A stretch of 64,000 bases of DNA from Apoderus coryli (taxonomy: Eukaryota; Arthropoda; Insecta; Coleoptera; Attelabidae), in NCBI GenBank assembly GCA_911728435.2, contig OU452199.1:16130860-16194859 (forward strand), in the 5' to 3' direction. Shown in pieces: positions 43,930 to 54,871 of the stretch. The notes under the pieces are model-generated. The model was not told the origin of the DNA. It made no database searches and saw only the letters and a program-made list of their open reading frames with translations. The stretch's first letter is position 1, and every line of letters begins with the position of its first letter. The translations under genes were made by a program, and so were the position numbers.

Positions 43930-45735
43930 CCCGGTGGGTTATCCGGTATAATTAGCCAATTTTTCTGGTATATTTGGGAAACATTTTTTTTTTCGTTTTT
44001 GACTCTATTTTTTTTAGACAATTTTCGAACGCCTGTGTGAACCAATTCTTTTATTTTTTAGCTTATATTGTATCACAAATATGAAAAATTATTCCATATT
44101 TCAAATAAGTTTAGGAAGTATATATTTTTTTATGTTTCGACCCGTTTTCCACTATTTACGAACGCCTATGAAAGTAAGTTATGACACATTTTATAGGTTA
44201 TATTCTATCAAAGCTATAAATAACTATGCGAAATGCTGCATAATTTTTTACGCATTTAATTGAATATAACCTAAAATATTGAACATAAAATATTAGACCA
44301 CATCGGCGTTCGAAAATAGTGTAAAATGGGGTAAAAAATATTTTAAAAAAAACGTACCTACTTGTTAAACATAGCAGAAATATTAACTAATTATTTATAG
44401 CTTTAGTACAATATAACCTATAAAATAATATAAATATTTCCTAAACTTATTCGAAATATGGAATAATTTTTCATAGTTGTGATAGAATATAACCTAAAAA
44501 TTTGTTACATAAAAGAATTGGTTCACACAGGCGTTGGAAAATAGCCTAAAAACGATCAAAAACGAAAAAAAAATGTTTCCCAAATATACCAGAAAAATTG
44601 GCTAATTATATATAGCTTTAATATAAGATAACCTAAAAAATGCAGCATAAAAATGTGTAAAATGAAAAAAAAACTAAATGTAAAATTTTTTATATTTAAC
44701 TAGTTGAATTAGTGTTAAAAATACACGACAATTAATTTTTGTACTATAGGCGTCCGTGAAAATTCTATAAACGGGTCAGAAAAAATTTGTATCCGTGATA
44801 GGGTTCAAAAATTTAAAAAATCGTAGTTCTTAAACTTATCCGAAATATTGTATAATTTTTTGTGCGTTTAATTAAACATAACCTAAAATATTTAAGCTAA
44901 ACAATTAGACCACATTGACATTCGAAAAAAGTGTAAAATGGGGTAAAAAGATTAGAAAAAATTAATTTCTTAAACATAGCAGAAATATTGACTAGTTATT
45001 TATAGCTTTGATAGAATATAACCTAAAAAATGTGTTGTAAATAACTTGTTTTCATAGGCGTTCGTAAATAGTGTATAAGGGGTGAAAATAAAAATATATA
45101 TACTTCCTAAACTTATTCGGAATACGGAATAATTTTTCATAGTTGTGATAGAATATAACCTAAAAAATGTTACATAAATGAACTGGTTCACACAGGCGTT
45201 CAAAAAAGGGTCAAAAACGAAAAAAAAAATGTTTTTCCAAATATAACAGAAAAATTGGCTACTTATATATAGCTGTGATATAAGATAACCTACAACATGC
45301 AGCATAACAATTTTGTTTACATAGGGGTTCGTAAATAGTAGAAAAGGCGGCAAAATAAATTTTATAATAAAACTAAAAAAATCAATTATTTTGCGTACAA
45401 GAACTTGGCCTAGAAGATCTGAAATATAAAATATGTACGTATAAATAGTGCCTCCAAAGAGAAGAAAAATGAACAAAACCCGATACTTAAAAAAAATAGC
45501 TGATGTCTAAAACAAAACAAAAATTTATTAAATTCAGATAAATGACAAAAAGATCATAAAATGATTATTTTACACTTAAATATGGAGAGCTATTCGTGGC
45601 TCGAGGGCAACAGTTTATTTATGTATAAAATGACCAAAATCAAGTATTTCCGGTGAAATAAAAAAAAATTTCATGAAACTAATAGTCTAGTCCATATATT
45701 ATATATTACATTATATAATATGGAGAGGTAAAAAT
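43930..45735. repeat. Array-like repeat, block 3; contains the empty pogo site
   Basis: 43930-44225 is in the orientation of block 1 and 44230-45735 in that of block 2, so this block contains an inversion joint near 44227. At about 45440, TATGTACGTATAAATAGTGC (complement GCACTATTTATACGTACATA) runs through the single TA that is duplicated around the pogo element. It ends with ATATGGAGAGGTAAAAA. Confidence 0.8.
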
Positions 45736-46289
45736 CAGTAGGTAGTTTTGTTAACACCCTGTAAATTTCAGAGACCCTTAAATTTAAAAAATCGAGGCGC
45801 ATGGCTCTATTTATAAATAATTTGTCTTTAATGTCTTTTTTTATATGATGCGTTTAAACCAGTGTCAAAATTCCAATTTCTAATACTACAAAATATAATT
45901 TGAAATAATAATAATTTTTTCTATGTGTGTTTGGCTTCAGAAACGAGATTTTTAGAAAAGCTTAGATTAGATCACGGGTTGTTCACATTTTTTAGTTTTA
46001 TTATTGACATATCAAAACTTTAATATAATCTTTATTTCAACTTAAATAAGGTAAAAAATAAAAGGTATCCATTTTAAAATAAAAAGGATATTAAAATTTG
46101 GATATGTCAATAATAGAACTGACAAAAAAATCTTTACAGCCTTGATTAGTTACTCCACTTTTAAGATATTTATTAAGCCTATAATTATTCCCAAGCCCAA
46201 ATTTGAAATAATAAGCATGTTTAAGTTTTTTGTATTTTATTCAGCATTTTTTAAAATGAAAACATTTTCTTTCATATAATTAAAACAGT
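45736..46289. other. Intergenic stretch with an inverted repeat
   Basis: 45997-46027 pairs imperfectly with 46088-46119 (TTATTGACATATC... / ...GATATGTCAATAA). CACCCTGTAAA at 45756 resembles a mariner-type end. No gene. Confidence 0.5.
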
Positions 46290-46295
46290 TTTATT
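46290..46295 (-). terminator. Poly(A) signal AATAAA of the RING gene
   Basis: AATAAA on the minus strand, about 75 bases after the stop codon of the 46372-47166 gene. Confidence 0.65.
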
Positions 46296-46371
46296 GAAAC
46301 AACTAATAATAATATAATTCTAAACCTAATTATAGAATATAATATAGATATAGGCACAATTTAAGATTTTT

Positions 46372-47166
46372 TTACAATGTTTCATCATCACAGATTTTCA
46401 TTACTTGTGCAGCAATTTCTCCTACATGATAATTGAATCCTAATGTGAATGGTTGCCTACATAGAGGGCAGTTCTTCAATCTTACTCTGCATTTATAACA
46501 GATTGAATGTCCAGCTGAACACATAGGTATGTGGATTCCCATAAACTCAGTACATATTGGACATTCAAGAGTCTCTTTTAAAATTCGTATTACATCGCTC
46601 GGTATCTCTATGTAAAACTGTATGTTTATTTTCATCTCCAGTGAAGGCTCAGCATTGTTGAAAATTGTTACAATGTTTTTTTTAGACATTTTAATTGGAC
46701 ATAAATCAATGGAGTCTATTTGGTCATTGTACAAAATTACTTTTGTTCGGCGTGAGTGAATTTCTGAGAGGGCATCCGTGTCAACTTTTAAAAAAATTTT
46801 ATATATAGTTCTCGCTTCTTGCTTGGTGAACTCGGATATTCCAAATCTAAATGATTCTTCATCCATAGACACAATAACAACATACACATTTCCATTCCTC
46901 TGCACTAAAAATCGTCTGGTTTCAAAAATTTTATACCGCACACTTAGCACTTTTTCATATTTTAAAATTTGATCTGCATGTTTCACTTTACAATGTTCGG
47001 TCATACCTTTTAATGGAGTCTTTTCATCACAGTCACTGTAGAAACAGTTCACAAGTTGTTCAGGACAAATGAAATGGTGTGGAGTTTGTTCAAACAAATC
47101 CAGCATTGATAACTCGCAATTACAATACAGACAATACACTACTCCTTCTATATTTTCTTTTTCCAT
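46372..47166 (-). CDS. Sina-like zinc-finger protein with a C-terminal RING
   Basis: 264 codons, single exon, ATG at 47164-47166 and TAA at 46372-46374. Residues 12-66 hold paired Cys/His (CLYCNCELS, CPEQLVNCFYSDC, HCKVKH) like the SIAH-type zinc finger. Residues about 75-195 resemble a Sina/TRAF-like beta-rich region. Residues 202-238 form a clear C3HC4 RING (CPICTEF, CSAGHSICYKC, CPLC). Known SIAH/Sina E3 ubiquitin ligases have the RING first and the zinc fingers after it; here the order is reversed, which is odd but self-consistent. Codons are unbroken, and a TATA box and poly(A) signal flank it, unlike all surrounding transposon genes, so I take it as a host gene. A role as an E3 ligase is inferred from the RING only. 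Confidence 0.8.
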   Translation of the reverse strand: MEKENIEGVVYCLYCNCELSMLDLFEQTPHHFICPEQLVNCFYSDCDEKTPLKGMTEHCKVKHADQILKYEKVLSVRYKIFETRRFLVQRNGNVYVVIVSMDEESFRFGISEFTKQEARTIYKIFLKVDTDALSEIHSRRTKVILYNDQIDSIDLCPIKMSKKNIVTIFNNAEPSLEMKINIQFYIEIPSDVIRILKETLECPICTEFMGIHIPMCSAGHSICYKCRVRLKNCPLCRQPFTLGFNYHVGEIAAQVMKICDDETL

Positions 47167-47238
47167 CGTATGTCAAAAAATGTATAACTTAACAACACTA
47201 AAACTTCAATACTAAATATTCGCACAAACACGAAGTAG

Positions 47239-47246
47239 CTTTTATA
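47239..47246 (-). promoter_or_regulatory. TATA box of the RING gene
   Basis: TATAAAAG on the minus strand, about 75 bases upstream of the ATG, leaving room for a start near 47210 and a short leader. The BEL/Pao element begins about 235 bases further upstream. Confidence 0.6.
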
Positions 47247-47479
47247 CTCTAGGAAAAATGTAGAATTTATTACCTAATAGAGGTAAAATTTTGTTACAGG
47301 TAATAACTCAAATCCCTGTATTTAGATTATAGGTACTGTGGACCTTACATGGGATTAATCAGCTTATAAAACCCTTCTGTGAAGGATCAAAAAGTTTCAA
47401 ACAGCAATAAATGGTTACAGGTTCGGCTTGAAAATATTTATACTTACTTCTTCATTTACAAAAATCTACGGGGTAGCAC

Positions 47480-47775
47480 TGTTCAGTTTGTTTCATGTTC
47501 CTTTTGCAGGTGTACTATTATGTATGTAAACAGACACTTAGTGAATTAATGTTGGCAACGCCGAATTTTATGTCTAACGCTGTCATCTAATTCCGTTTTC
47601 TTTTTTATCTGTCATTCTAATAATGAAGCCAAGCTAAGCGGCAGCTCAAAATTAACCTAAATTACAAAGCACGTATTATTTTTTTTTTTAATATAATAAA
47701 TAGAGTTTATTTTGTACATAAGTTACATATTGGTATTTTATTAGTTGCATACAAGAGACAATATCACTAAAAACA
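47480..47775 (+). repeat. BEL/Pao 5' LTR
   Basis: 296 bases, TGTTCAGTTTG to CTAAAAACA, nearly identical to 58590-58884. An AATAAA-type motif lies at about 47694-47700. Confidence 0.95.
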
Positions 47776-47776
47776 T

Positions 47777-47794
47777 TGGTCCTTCGAGCCGGAT
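47777..47794 (+). promoter_or_regulatory. BEL/Pao primer-binding site
   Basis: TGGTCCTTCGAGCCGGAT starts one base after the LTR. It is complementary to the 3' end of eukaryotic tRNA-Tyr as I remember it (…TCGAAGGACCA). Confidence 0.75.
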
Positions 47795-48007
47795 AGCAGC
47801 ATAATAAAGTACAATAAAGTTGATACCAAACAAGTTGAAAGTGCAAACGATTAAGAAGATTTGGTGAAGCAAAATCTAATTGGAGCTTATTTGGAGTCCA
47901 GTTTACGCAGTTTGTTATCACAAGTAAGATCGTTCCTTTTTATACTTTCCATTATTACATTGCATACCTTTATTAGCTTAAATTTGTACAATAATAAGTG
48001 TAGAGCC

Positions 48008-49323
48008 ATGCCGCCAAAAACAATAAACCAGCACAAAATGCGCACAACAGTTCTATTAGGGCAATTTAATAGAAATTGTGACTTCATAGAGGCTTTCGAG
48101 ATAGCGACAGGTTCAAGTGAGGAACTTAAAGCACGTTTAGACTCGCTTAACAACATTTTTGTAGAATTTGATATGGAACAAACACAATTAGAGTTGCTAG
48201 ATTCTGAGAACTCAGACGATTATGTTCATGTTCGTACTAATTTCGAAAATACATATTACAAAACAATAGGTAAAGCTAGGAAACTAATAGATAGCGTGGT
48301 TAGGCCACCCACAGCAGGTGGTGATACACCTAAAGCAAACATTCAAAGTAAAACATTGCCGCGAATCAATCTACCTGAATTTGATGGTAGTTTTGACAAG
48401 TGGATTCCGTTCTATGACCGTTTTTTATCATTAGTTCATAACAATGATTCATTAGATCAGTCACAAAAACTTTACTACTTGCAAAATTGTCTCAAGGGCG
48501 AAGCCCTAGAAGAAATTGATTCCATAATGACCTCATCTGAGGATAGTTACCAGGTAGCATGGGATGTATTGTGCAAAACATTTCATAAAAAACGAATTAT
48601 CGTAAACAGTCACCTTAAGGCAATTTATGAGATTCCTAAAATTCAAAAAGAGTCCAGGGACGGACTCAAATATTTAGTAACGACGCTTCAAAAAAGTATC
48701 CGTTCTTTGGAAGTGTTAGGAGAACCAACTAAGAGTTGGGATTCTATTATTATTTATTTTATGTATTGCAAACTCGATCCAGTAACGCAGCTTGAGTGGG
48801 AAAAAGAGGTTCTGGACGAGGAGGTGCCTGCATACGATGATTTTATTAAATTTTTGTCAAAAAAGTTCTATGCTCACAAACTAGTAGTGGTTTTAGTAGT
48901 ATTAAACAAGTTGATCGCATTCACACTAATAAATCAAATAACGTACGTAAATATGACAAGCAGTTCACTCATTTAGCAACAGATAAACCAAGTTGCGCAT
49001 TTTGTAGAAACACCCACTATTTATACAGTTGTCGCGATTTTCTAAAATTATCTCCCAAACAGAGATTTAATGAAGTTCGAAAATTAAAACTCTGTACAAA
49101 CTGCCTAAAGGCAGATCATTTTGTTAAAAAATGTCCTTCAGTTTCAAAGTCTATAGGCTGTAAAGTATGCAACGCATATCATAATACTTTATTGCATATT
49201 GACAACCCCAGTGACGTATCAAATGAGGGCGAAGCAACCTCTAGCCGCAACCAAGATCAAGGCATTTCAAATAACATCGTTGCTCATGTAGTAGGCAAGA
49301 GCAAGCCAGACCCTTACATATTG
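48008..49323 (+). pseudogene. gag: BEL/Pao gag, frameshifted and cut by the Gypsy insertion
   Basis: The start is ATG at 48008 (MPPKTINQHKM); the open frame begins further upstream without a methionine codon. The N-terminal two thirds contain the Pao-type Gag core (LPRINLPEFDGSFDKWIPFY, YLQNCLKGEALEEI). A frameshift near 48880 ends the first frame. In the shifted frame the C-terminal part continues with three zinc knuckles: CAFCRNTHYLYSC, CTNCLKADHFVKKC and CKVCNAYHNTLLH (about 48990-49200). The reading is then interrupted at 49323, where the Gypsy element sits, and resumes at 54872 in the protease region. Gag packages the element RNA in the particle. Confidence 0.9.
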
Positions 49324-49327
49324 CTGT

Positions 49328-49600
49328 TGTAATATGGTACGTACACCCTGTAGAGTAAGTATTTGTTTAAATTTTATATGTTTATAAATATTTAAATAAT
49401 TGTTATTAGTTGTAAGCAAAATATGTTTTGGACAAAAATTAGGACAAGGGAAGATGACCGAAGAATAGAACAGAACGACAGACGATACGAACTACACGTA
49501 ATTAATTAATAAAGAAAATATAAATGAAGTAGTCTGTCTTTAATTTATAAAGTAACGTTATGGAACAACAAGTTCCCAAAGCAAATATAAATTTATTACA
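49328..49600 (+). repeat. Gypsy 5' LTR
   Basis: TGTAATATGG to TTTATTACA. Differs from the 3' LTR only in GGGAAGATG against GGGACGATG. Contains AATAAAG at about 49508. Confidence 0.95.
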
Positions 49601-49620
49601 TGGCGATCCTGCCAGGATCC
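49601..49620 (+). promoter_or_regulatory. Gypsy primer-binding site
   Basis: TGGCGATCCTGCCAGGATCC directly follows the LTR and starts with the expected TGG. I cannot assign the tRNA with certainty. Confidence 0.6.
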
Positions 49621-49664
49621 TTTTTCATTATTTTAGTTAAAAATATAATATCAGATATGGCATA

Positions 49665-49919
49665 ATGGGCACTAAGCAATCAAAAGACCAAGTTGTGATA
49701 GCGCAAACTGCAAGTGGAGATGCAGCAGCAAATTTAAATCATGGATTGACATTGGCAGAATGGTTGTTAATAATTTTAGTAGTAATGGTATTGTTGGGTT
49801 TGGTATATGTATTGATGCAAAGGTATAAAAAGGGTATGAAACGAACAATAAGACGAGAAATTAATAAGCACGAATTAAGAAAATCCCTAAATATATTAAA
49901 TCAAGAAGATCAGGTATGA
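49665..49919 (+). CDS. Small Gypsy-encoded membrane protein with a myristoylation-type N-terminus
   Basis: 84 codons from ATG at 49665 to TGA at 49917-49919. It starts M-G-T-K-Q-S, matching the MGxxxS N-myristoylation consensus. Residues 30-51 (LAEWLLIILVVMVLLGLVYV) form one strong transmembrane helix, followed by a Lys/Arg-rich tail (RYKKGMKRTIRREINKHELR). No cysteine or enzymatic motif is present. It lies between the primer site and the gag-like ORF, where most Gypsy elements have the start of gag. A role in anchoring Gag or particles to membranes is a guess. The ORF is intact in a young element, which argues that it is kept by selection. Confidence 0.75.
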   Translation: MGTKQSKDQVVIAQTASGDAAANLNHGLTLAEWLLIILVVMVLLGLVYVLMQRYKKGMKRTIRREINKHELRKSLNILNQEDQV

Positions 49920-50160
49920 AAATTCAAATCACTGTATATACAATAAAGTTGATGACCTATGGAATGTGCAACGTGTGCATCGACCCAGTGTTTTAATTTA
50001 TGTGGACTATTATAGGTATACGTGTAATTTGTTTATGAAATCATATTTTATTAAATTTAGTAACAATTTTAAATATTTAAGTAGATATTTTAAATTTAAT
50101 TTTTGGTATATAAATATAATACATTTTTTTTTACATACTAAATAAGCTTCAATACCTTGG

Positions 50161-50685
50161 ATGGCTATTAATAAAATTTCGGAAATTTACCAATCTTTAT
50201 TACAGATTAGATCAAAAGTAAGTAAATATAATATAGATAGGAGACCGAAAAAAGTTGACGAAGCAAGAGCTATATATTCTAATTTATCTAAAGAAATACA
50301 AATTATTAATAAACAAGCTGAAAAATCTGAAATAGGAAGTTCTGAAATAACTGAAATAAAAGACTTAATTTCAAAAATTAAATCCCTTTATAACGAAATT
50401 TTACAATTTGATAGAAACGAGGAAGTTAACATTTCTCTCAATATCCAAAATCGACAGTTCTATAATCAAAATAACACCCGTACAACAAATCATAATAATC
50501 AGCATTATAATAATAATAATAGAAATTTTAGACAAGTTTATAGAGGTAATAGGAGAGGTTCAAGGTCAGCGTCACATAATGTACGACTTGCACAACAAAA
50601 TAACATTACCCTAGATCAAGATTCCTTATTTCAGGAAACAACAGAAGTAGTTCCAAGTACTTCTAGTGATTTTTTTCGTGCCTAA
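50161..50685 (+). CDS. gag: Gypsy gag-like ORF
   Basis: 174 codons, ATG at 50161 to TAA at 50683-50685. Residues 1-90 are helical and charged, with likely coiled-coil character (ISEIYQSLLQIRSKVSKYNI and following). Residues 100-140 are Asn-rich and then basic (NFRQVYRGNRRGSRS), a possible RNA-binding tail; no CCHC zinc knuckle is present. Its position directly before pol and overlap with it mark it as gag, though it is much shorter than usual. The 20-base overlap with pol contains a run of seven T (50670-50676), and pol is in the +1 frame relative to gag, so a frameshift there could produce the fusion (inference). Confidence 0.75.
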   Translation: MAINKISEIYQSLLQIRSKVSKYNIDRRPKKVDEARAIYSNLSKEIQIINKQAEKSEIGSSEITEIKDLISKIKSLYNEILQFDRNEEVNISLNIQNRQFYNQNNTRTTNHNNQHYNNNNRNFRQVYRGNRRGSRSASHNVRLAQQNNITLDQDSLFQETTEVVPSTSSDFFRA

Positions 50686-53600
50686 AGGCAAGAATTTAAA
50701 TCATGTTTTTACATATTCCAATAACAATTCCATTTCTGTTACATTTTCAGTAGAGCATGCTAATTTTCAATTTTTAATAGATACAGGTGCAACTTTATGT
50801 GCAATCAAAGCTGAACAATTAAAATCTAAATTTACTTTACATAAAGAAGAAATAGAAATCAAAGGTATAGGTGGAACTTTACGTGCAGAAGGATTTACAT
50901 TTTTAAAATTAAAGATAGGAAACACTATTTTTAACCAAAAATTTTATGTTTTTAAGTCATTACCCTGTGCAACAGAAGGCATTATTGGTGATGATTTTAT
51001 TCGAAAATTTAACGGAATTATAAATTACGAGAACCATAGTCTTACACTTACCCACTTCAAAAATAAAATAACATTACCTTTAAATAGTAACGGCGACAAT
51101 ATTTTAATTATCCCCCCAAGATGTGAAATTATTCGTTATCTAGATACAGGCTTGAATGAAGATTGCGTGGTACGTCCGACAGAAGTGTGCGAAGGAGTAT
51201 TTGTCGCAGGAGTGCTAGCTAAACCGACAGAAGGAAAGATCCCTGTGAAATTGTTAAATACGAGAGAAAGTGAGGTTTGTTTACAAAACTATATTCCAAA
51301 AATTGAGAAAGCGAGTGAGTATAATGTATGTAAGTATGACAGTGAGAATATATCTGTAGAGAGAGTGAAATCTTTATTTAATTTATTGGGCTTAAATTAT
51401 TTAAACAAAGACGAACAAAATTCTATTGAGGCTATTTGTGCAAAATTTGCAGATGTTTTTCATTTACCGGGAGATAAATTGTCTGTAACTAATATTTATA
51501 ATCAATCCATTGCATTAAAAGATAATGTCTCTCCATCCTATGTCAAACCGTATAGGCTTCCACAGCCACAAAAAATGGAAATAAATGAACATATTTCTAA
51601 AATGTGTGAAGATGGTATAATAGAGCATGCACAAAGTGAATGGTCCTCACCAGTTTTACTAGTTCCCAAAAAGGTTGATTCTAGTGGAGAAAAAAAGAGT
51701 AGACTTGTTATCGACTATAGATTACTAAATTCTAAAATTCAAGACGACAAATTTCCACTTCCGAACATCACCGATATTCTAGATTCTTTAGCAGGTGCAA
51801 TTTATTTTACTCATTTAGATCTCAGTCAAGGATATTATCAAGTAGAATTAAATAAAGATAGCAGAAAATATACAGCTTTCACTACTGATCGAGGGCAATG
51901 GCAAATGAAACGACTTCCGATGGGATTAAAAATTAGTCCTAGTGCATTTTCAAGATTAATGACTGTAGCAATGTCAGGATTAAATTATGAAAAATGTTTT
52001 GTTTATCTCGACGACCTCATAGTATTTGGAAGATCTCTTCATGAGCATAACAAAAATCTTATGCAAGTTTTTTGTAGGCTTAGAAAGGTAAATTTGAAAT
52101 TAAATCCATCGAAATGCGAATTTCTAAAGAAACAAATCTTATATTTGGGTCACATTATTACAGATAATGGTATTTTGCCAGATCCTGAAAAAATTAAGTC
52201 CCTTAAACAATATCCAAGGCCTAAAAATGCAGAGGAAGTGAAAAGATTTGTGGCATTTTCGAATTACTATAGGAAATTTATTCCAAATTTTTCTGAAAAA
52301 ACGGTTGTCCTTAATAAGTTGTGTAGAAAGTATGCTAGATTTGAATGGACGGATGAATGTGAAATATCTTTTAATTTTCTGAAAAATTCTCTTTCAAAAC
52401 CTCCAATATTAGATTATCCAGATTTTTCTAAGGAAAATGAATTTATAGTACAAACTGATGCTTCAAATATTGCAATAGGTGCAGTTTTACTAAATAAAAA
52501 TAGAAAACCCGTAGCTTATACAAGTAGACCTTTAAACAAGGCGGAAGTTAATTATCCGACCATCGAAAAAGAACTTTTAGCTATATACTGGAGCGTGAGA
52601 TATTTCCGACCATACTTATTTGGTCGCCACTTTAAAATTTTAACAGACCATAAACCATTGTTATATTTATTTAATTTAAAGGATCCATCAAGCAGGTTAA
52701 TTAAATTTCGACTAGGATTAGAAGAGTACGATTTTCATGTAGAGTATGTAAAAGGTAAGGAAAATGTCATAGCGGACGCATTATCTAGAATAGTTATAAC
52801 ATCTGATGAATTAAAAGGTATGAGCCAGAATGTAATGAATGTTATGACAAGAGCACAGAGTAAAGTATCGAATGACGAAGAGTGTGAGTTGGATGAAAGA
52901 ACTACTACAAATGTTAGGCCTGATCAACCCAATGTTGTGGAAATTCTTAAAACTCCAAAAAACATCACTGAACTTAGACTTTTGTCAACTAAAGAACTCT
53001 CCAAATTTAGTGAAAAAATAACTGAAAAATCGGGAAACTTTTATTATGTACCACTACATTCTATGATTTATTTTGCACAATTAAATTTTCGATCAGCGTT
53101 GGCGCGAGACGAAATGTTGAGAAACTTAATTGATTTATGCAAAAAGATTAATATTCGCGAATTAGTTATTTTAAAGAATGAAATTAATGTACATTTTATT
53201 AAATGGCTAGCTGAAGGTATAAAAAGTAACTCTAATTGGACCGGTCCCCGAATTTGTATAGTACAAGGAGTTAAAAAAGTAGTGGATCCCGAACAAAAGA
53301 GAGTAATTATAAACGATTTCCATCTGCTTCCTACAAGTGGTCACGCAGGTATCAATCGAATGTTCAACACTATCAAAAAATACTATTTTTGGTCAGGTAT
53401 GCAACAAGACATTAAGAATTTTGTAAGTAAGTGTACTACATGTCAAAAGCAAAAACATTCTAATAAATATACCAAGGAACCAATGGTTATAACATCTACA
53501 GCGCATACCTCATTCCAAAAAATATTTTTAGATATAGTTGGACCTCTACCAATAGATGATAATGAATTTTCTTATATACTGACTCTTCAATGTGAATTAA

Positions 53601-54325
53601 CGAAGTTTGTCGAAGCTTATCCTTTAAAATCCAAAGACGCGAAAACTGTATCAAAAAGTTTCGTAGAAAATTTTATTCTAAGATACGGAATTCCTTTAGA
53701 AATAGCAACAGATAGGGGCGCTGAATTTATTTCCGCAACTATGGATGAAATTTGTAAATTACTTAAAATTAAAAATATTCAGTCAACCGCTTACCACCAT
53801 GAAAGTATAGGAGCTTTGGAAAATTCTCATAAAGTTTTAGGTGCATATTTGAGAACTCAAAGTTTTGAATATAATGCAGCTTGGAGTACTTGGGTGCCGT
53901 ATTGGTGTTTTACATATAATACCACAGTACATACGGAAACCAAATACACACCATTTGAGTTAGTTTTTGGAAAGAAATGTTATCTTCCAAGTAACTTAAA
54001 AAATACGTTAGATCCAGTCTACAACTTTGACAGCTATCCTATTGAACTTAAATATAGGATGCAACATGCTCAAAATGATGCTCGGAAAAATCTAATACAA
54101 TCTAATTTAAAAAGGAAATAAAATTACGACAAAAATCAAAACCCTGCAATCTATCAAAAAGGAGATTTCATTCTATTAAAAAATGAAACTGCTAATAAAT
54201 TTTCAGACCCCTGTTTTTTAGGGCCATATAGGGTTATTGAAGACTTATCTCCAAACGTTAAAATCTCTAAAGATAAAAAAGAAATAATTGTACATAAAAA
54301 TAGAACTAAACTCTTTAAAGAATGA
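50666..54325 (+). pseudogene. pol: Gypsy pol: protease, RT, RNase H, integrase, with one stop codon
   Basis: Protease: FLIDTGATLCAI (about residue 35). RT: RLVIDYRLLN, THLDLSQGYYQV, and FVYLDDLIVFG with the YLDD box at 52004-52015. RNase H: IVQTDASNIAIGAVL, ELLAIYWSVRYFRPYL, LTDHKPLLYL and ADALSRI. Integrase: an H-H-C-C finger (GHAGINRMFN ... CTTCQKQK), then LDIVGPLP, TDRGAEF and GALENSHK for the D, D and E. A TAA at 54119-54121 ends the open frame, but the same frame continues for 67 more codons with the GPY/F-like module (DPCFLGPYRVIEDL) to TGA at 54323-54325, so the integrase tail is cut off by a single nonsense change. The start is by frameshift from gag or an internal start; the open frame begins at GTG 50666. 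Confidence 0.93.
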
Positions 54326-54594
54326 TCGTAACTTATATTTTAATTGTATAAATAATTCCTAACATTATGTATCTAATTAGTTAAAATTAAATTATTAATA
54401 GAATTATAGTTTACCCATTTATATTATGGTTATAAAATGTAACTAAGATAGGTATTATCTAAAACTAGTTTTGTAAATTTTGGTGAATATATATATTTTA
54501 GCATTTAGGTACTTATGCATATTGCAACTCCTGAATAAAAATAATTTACTATTTTTTTCGGAAACAGTAAATTCTTTTAAAAATTCCGGGGAGG

Positions 54595-54867
54595 TGTAAT
54601 ATGGTACGTACACCCTGTAGAGTAAGTATTTGTTTAAATTTTATATGTTTATAAATATTTAAATAATTGTTATTAGTTGTAAGCAAAATATGTTTTGGAC
54701 AAAAATTAGGACAAGGGACGATGACCGAAGAATAGAACAGAACGACAGACGATACGAACTACACGTAATTAATTAATAAAGAAAATATAAATGAAGTAGT
54801 CTGTCTTTAATTTATAAAGTAACGTTATGGAACAACAAGTTCCCAAAGCAAATATAAATTTATTACA
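54595..54867 (+). repeat. Gypsy 3' LTR
   Basis: 273 bases, preceded by the purine-rich tract ATTCCGGGGAGG. The 54326-54594 stretch before it is non-coding. Confidence 0.95.
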
Positions 54868-54871
54868 CTGT

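Larger units (their letters stand above)
49328..54867 (+). mobile_element. Ty3/Gypsy LTR retrotransposon nested in BEL/Pao
   Basis: LTRs at 49328-49600 and 54595-54867 (273 bases each) differ at one position. The 4-bp duplication CTGT lies at 49324-49327 and 54868-54871. The order is LTR, primer site, small membrane-protein ORF, short gag-like ORF, pol (protease, RT, RNase H, integrase), purine tract, LTR. There is no env-like ORF. One nonsense codon in pol is the only clear lesion. It inserted after the BEL/Pao element, in the same orientation. Confidence 0.96.

Noticed and set aside
45000..45476. 158-codon minus-strand frame rich in Phe and Ile
   Set aside because: It lies wholly in the array-like repeat; the residues reflect poly-T runs and segment periodicity, not a protein family.
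47777..47794. tRNA gene fragment
   Set aside because: The similarity to the complement of tRNA-Tyr is explained by the retrotransposon primer-binding site directly after the LTR.
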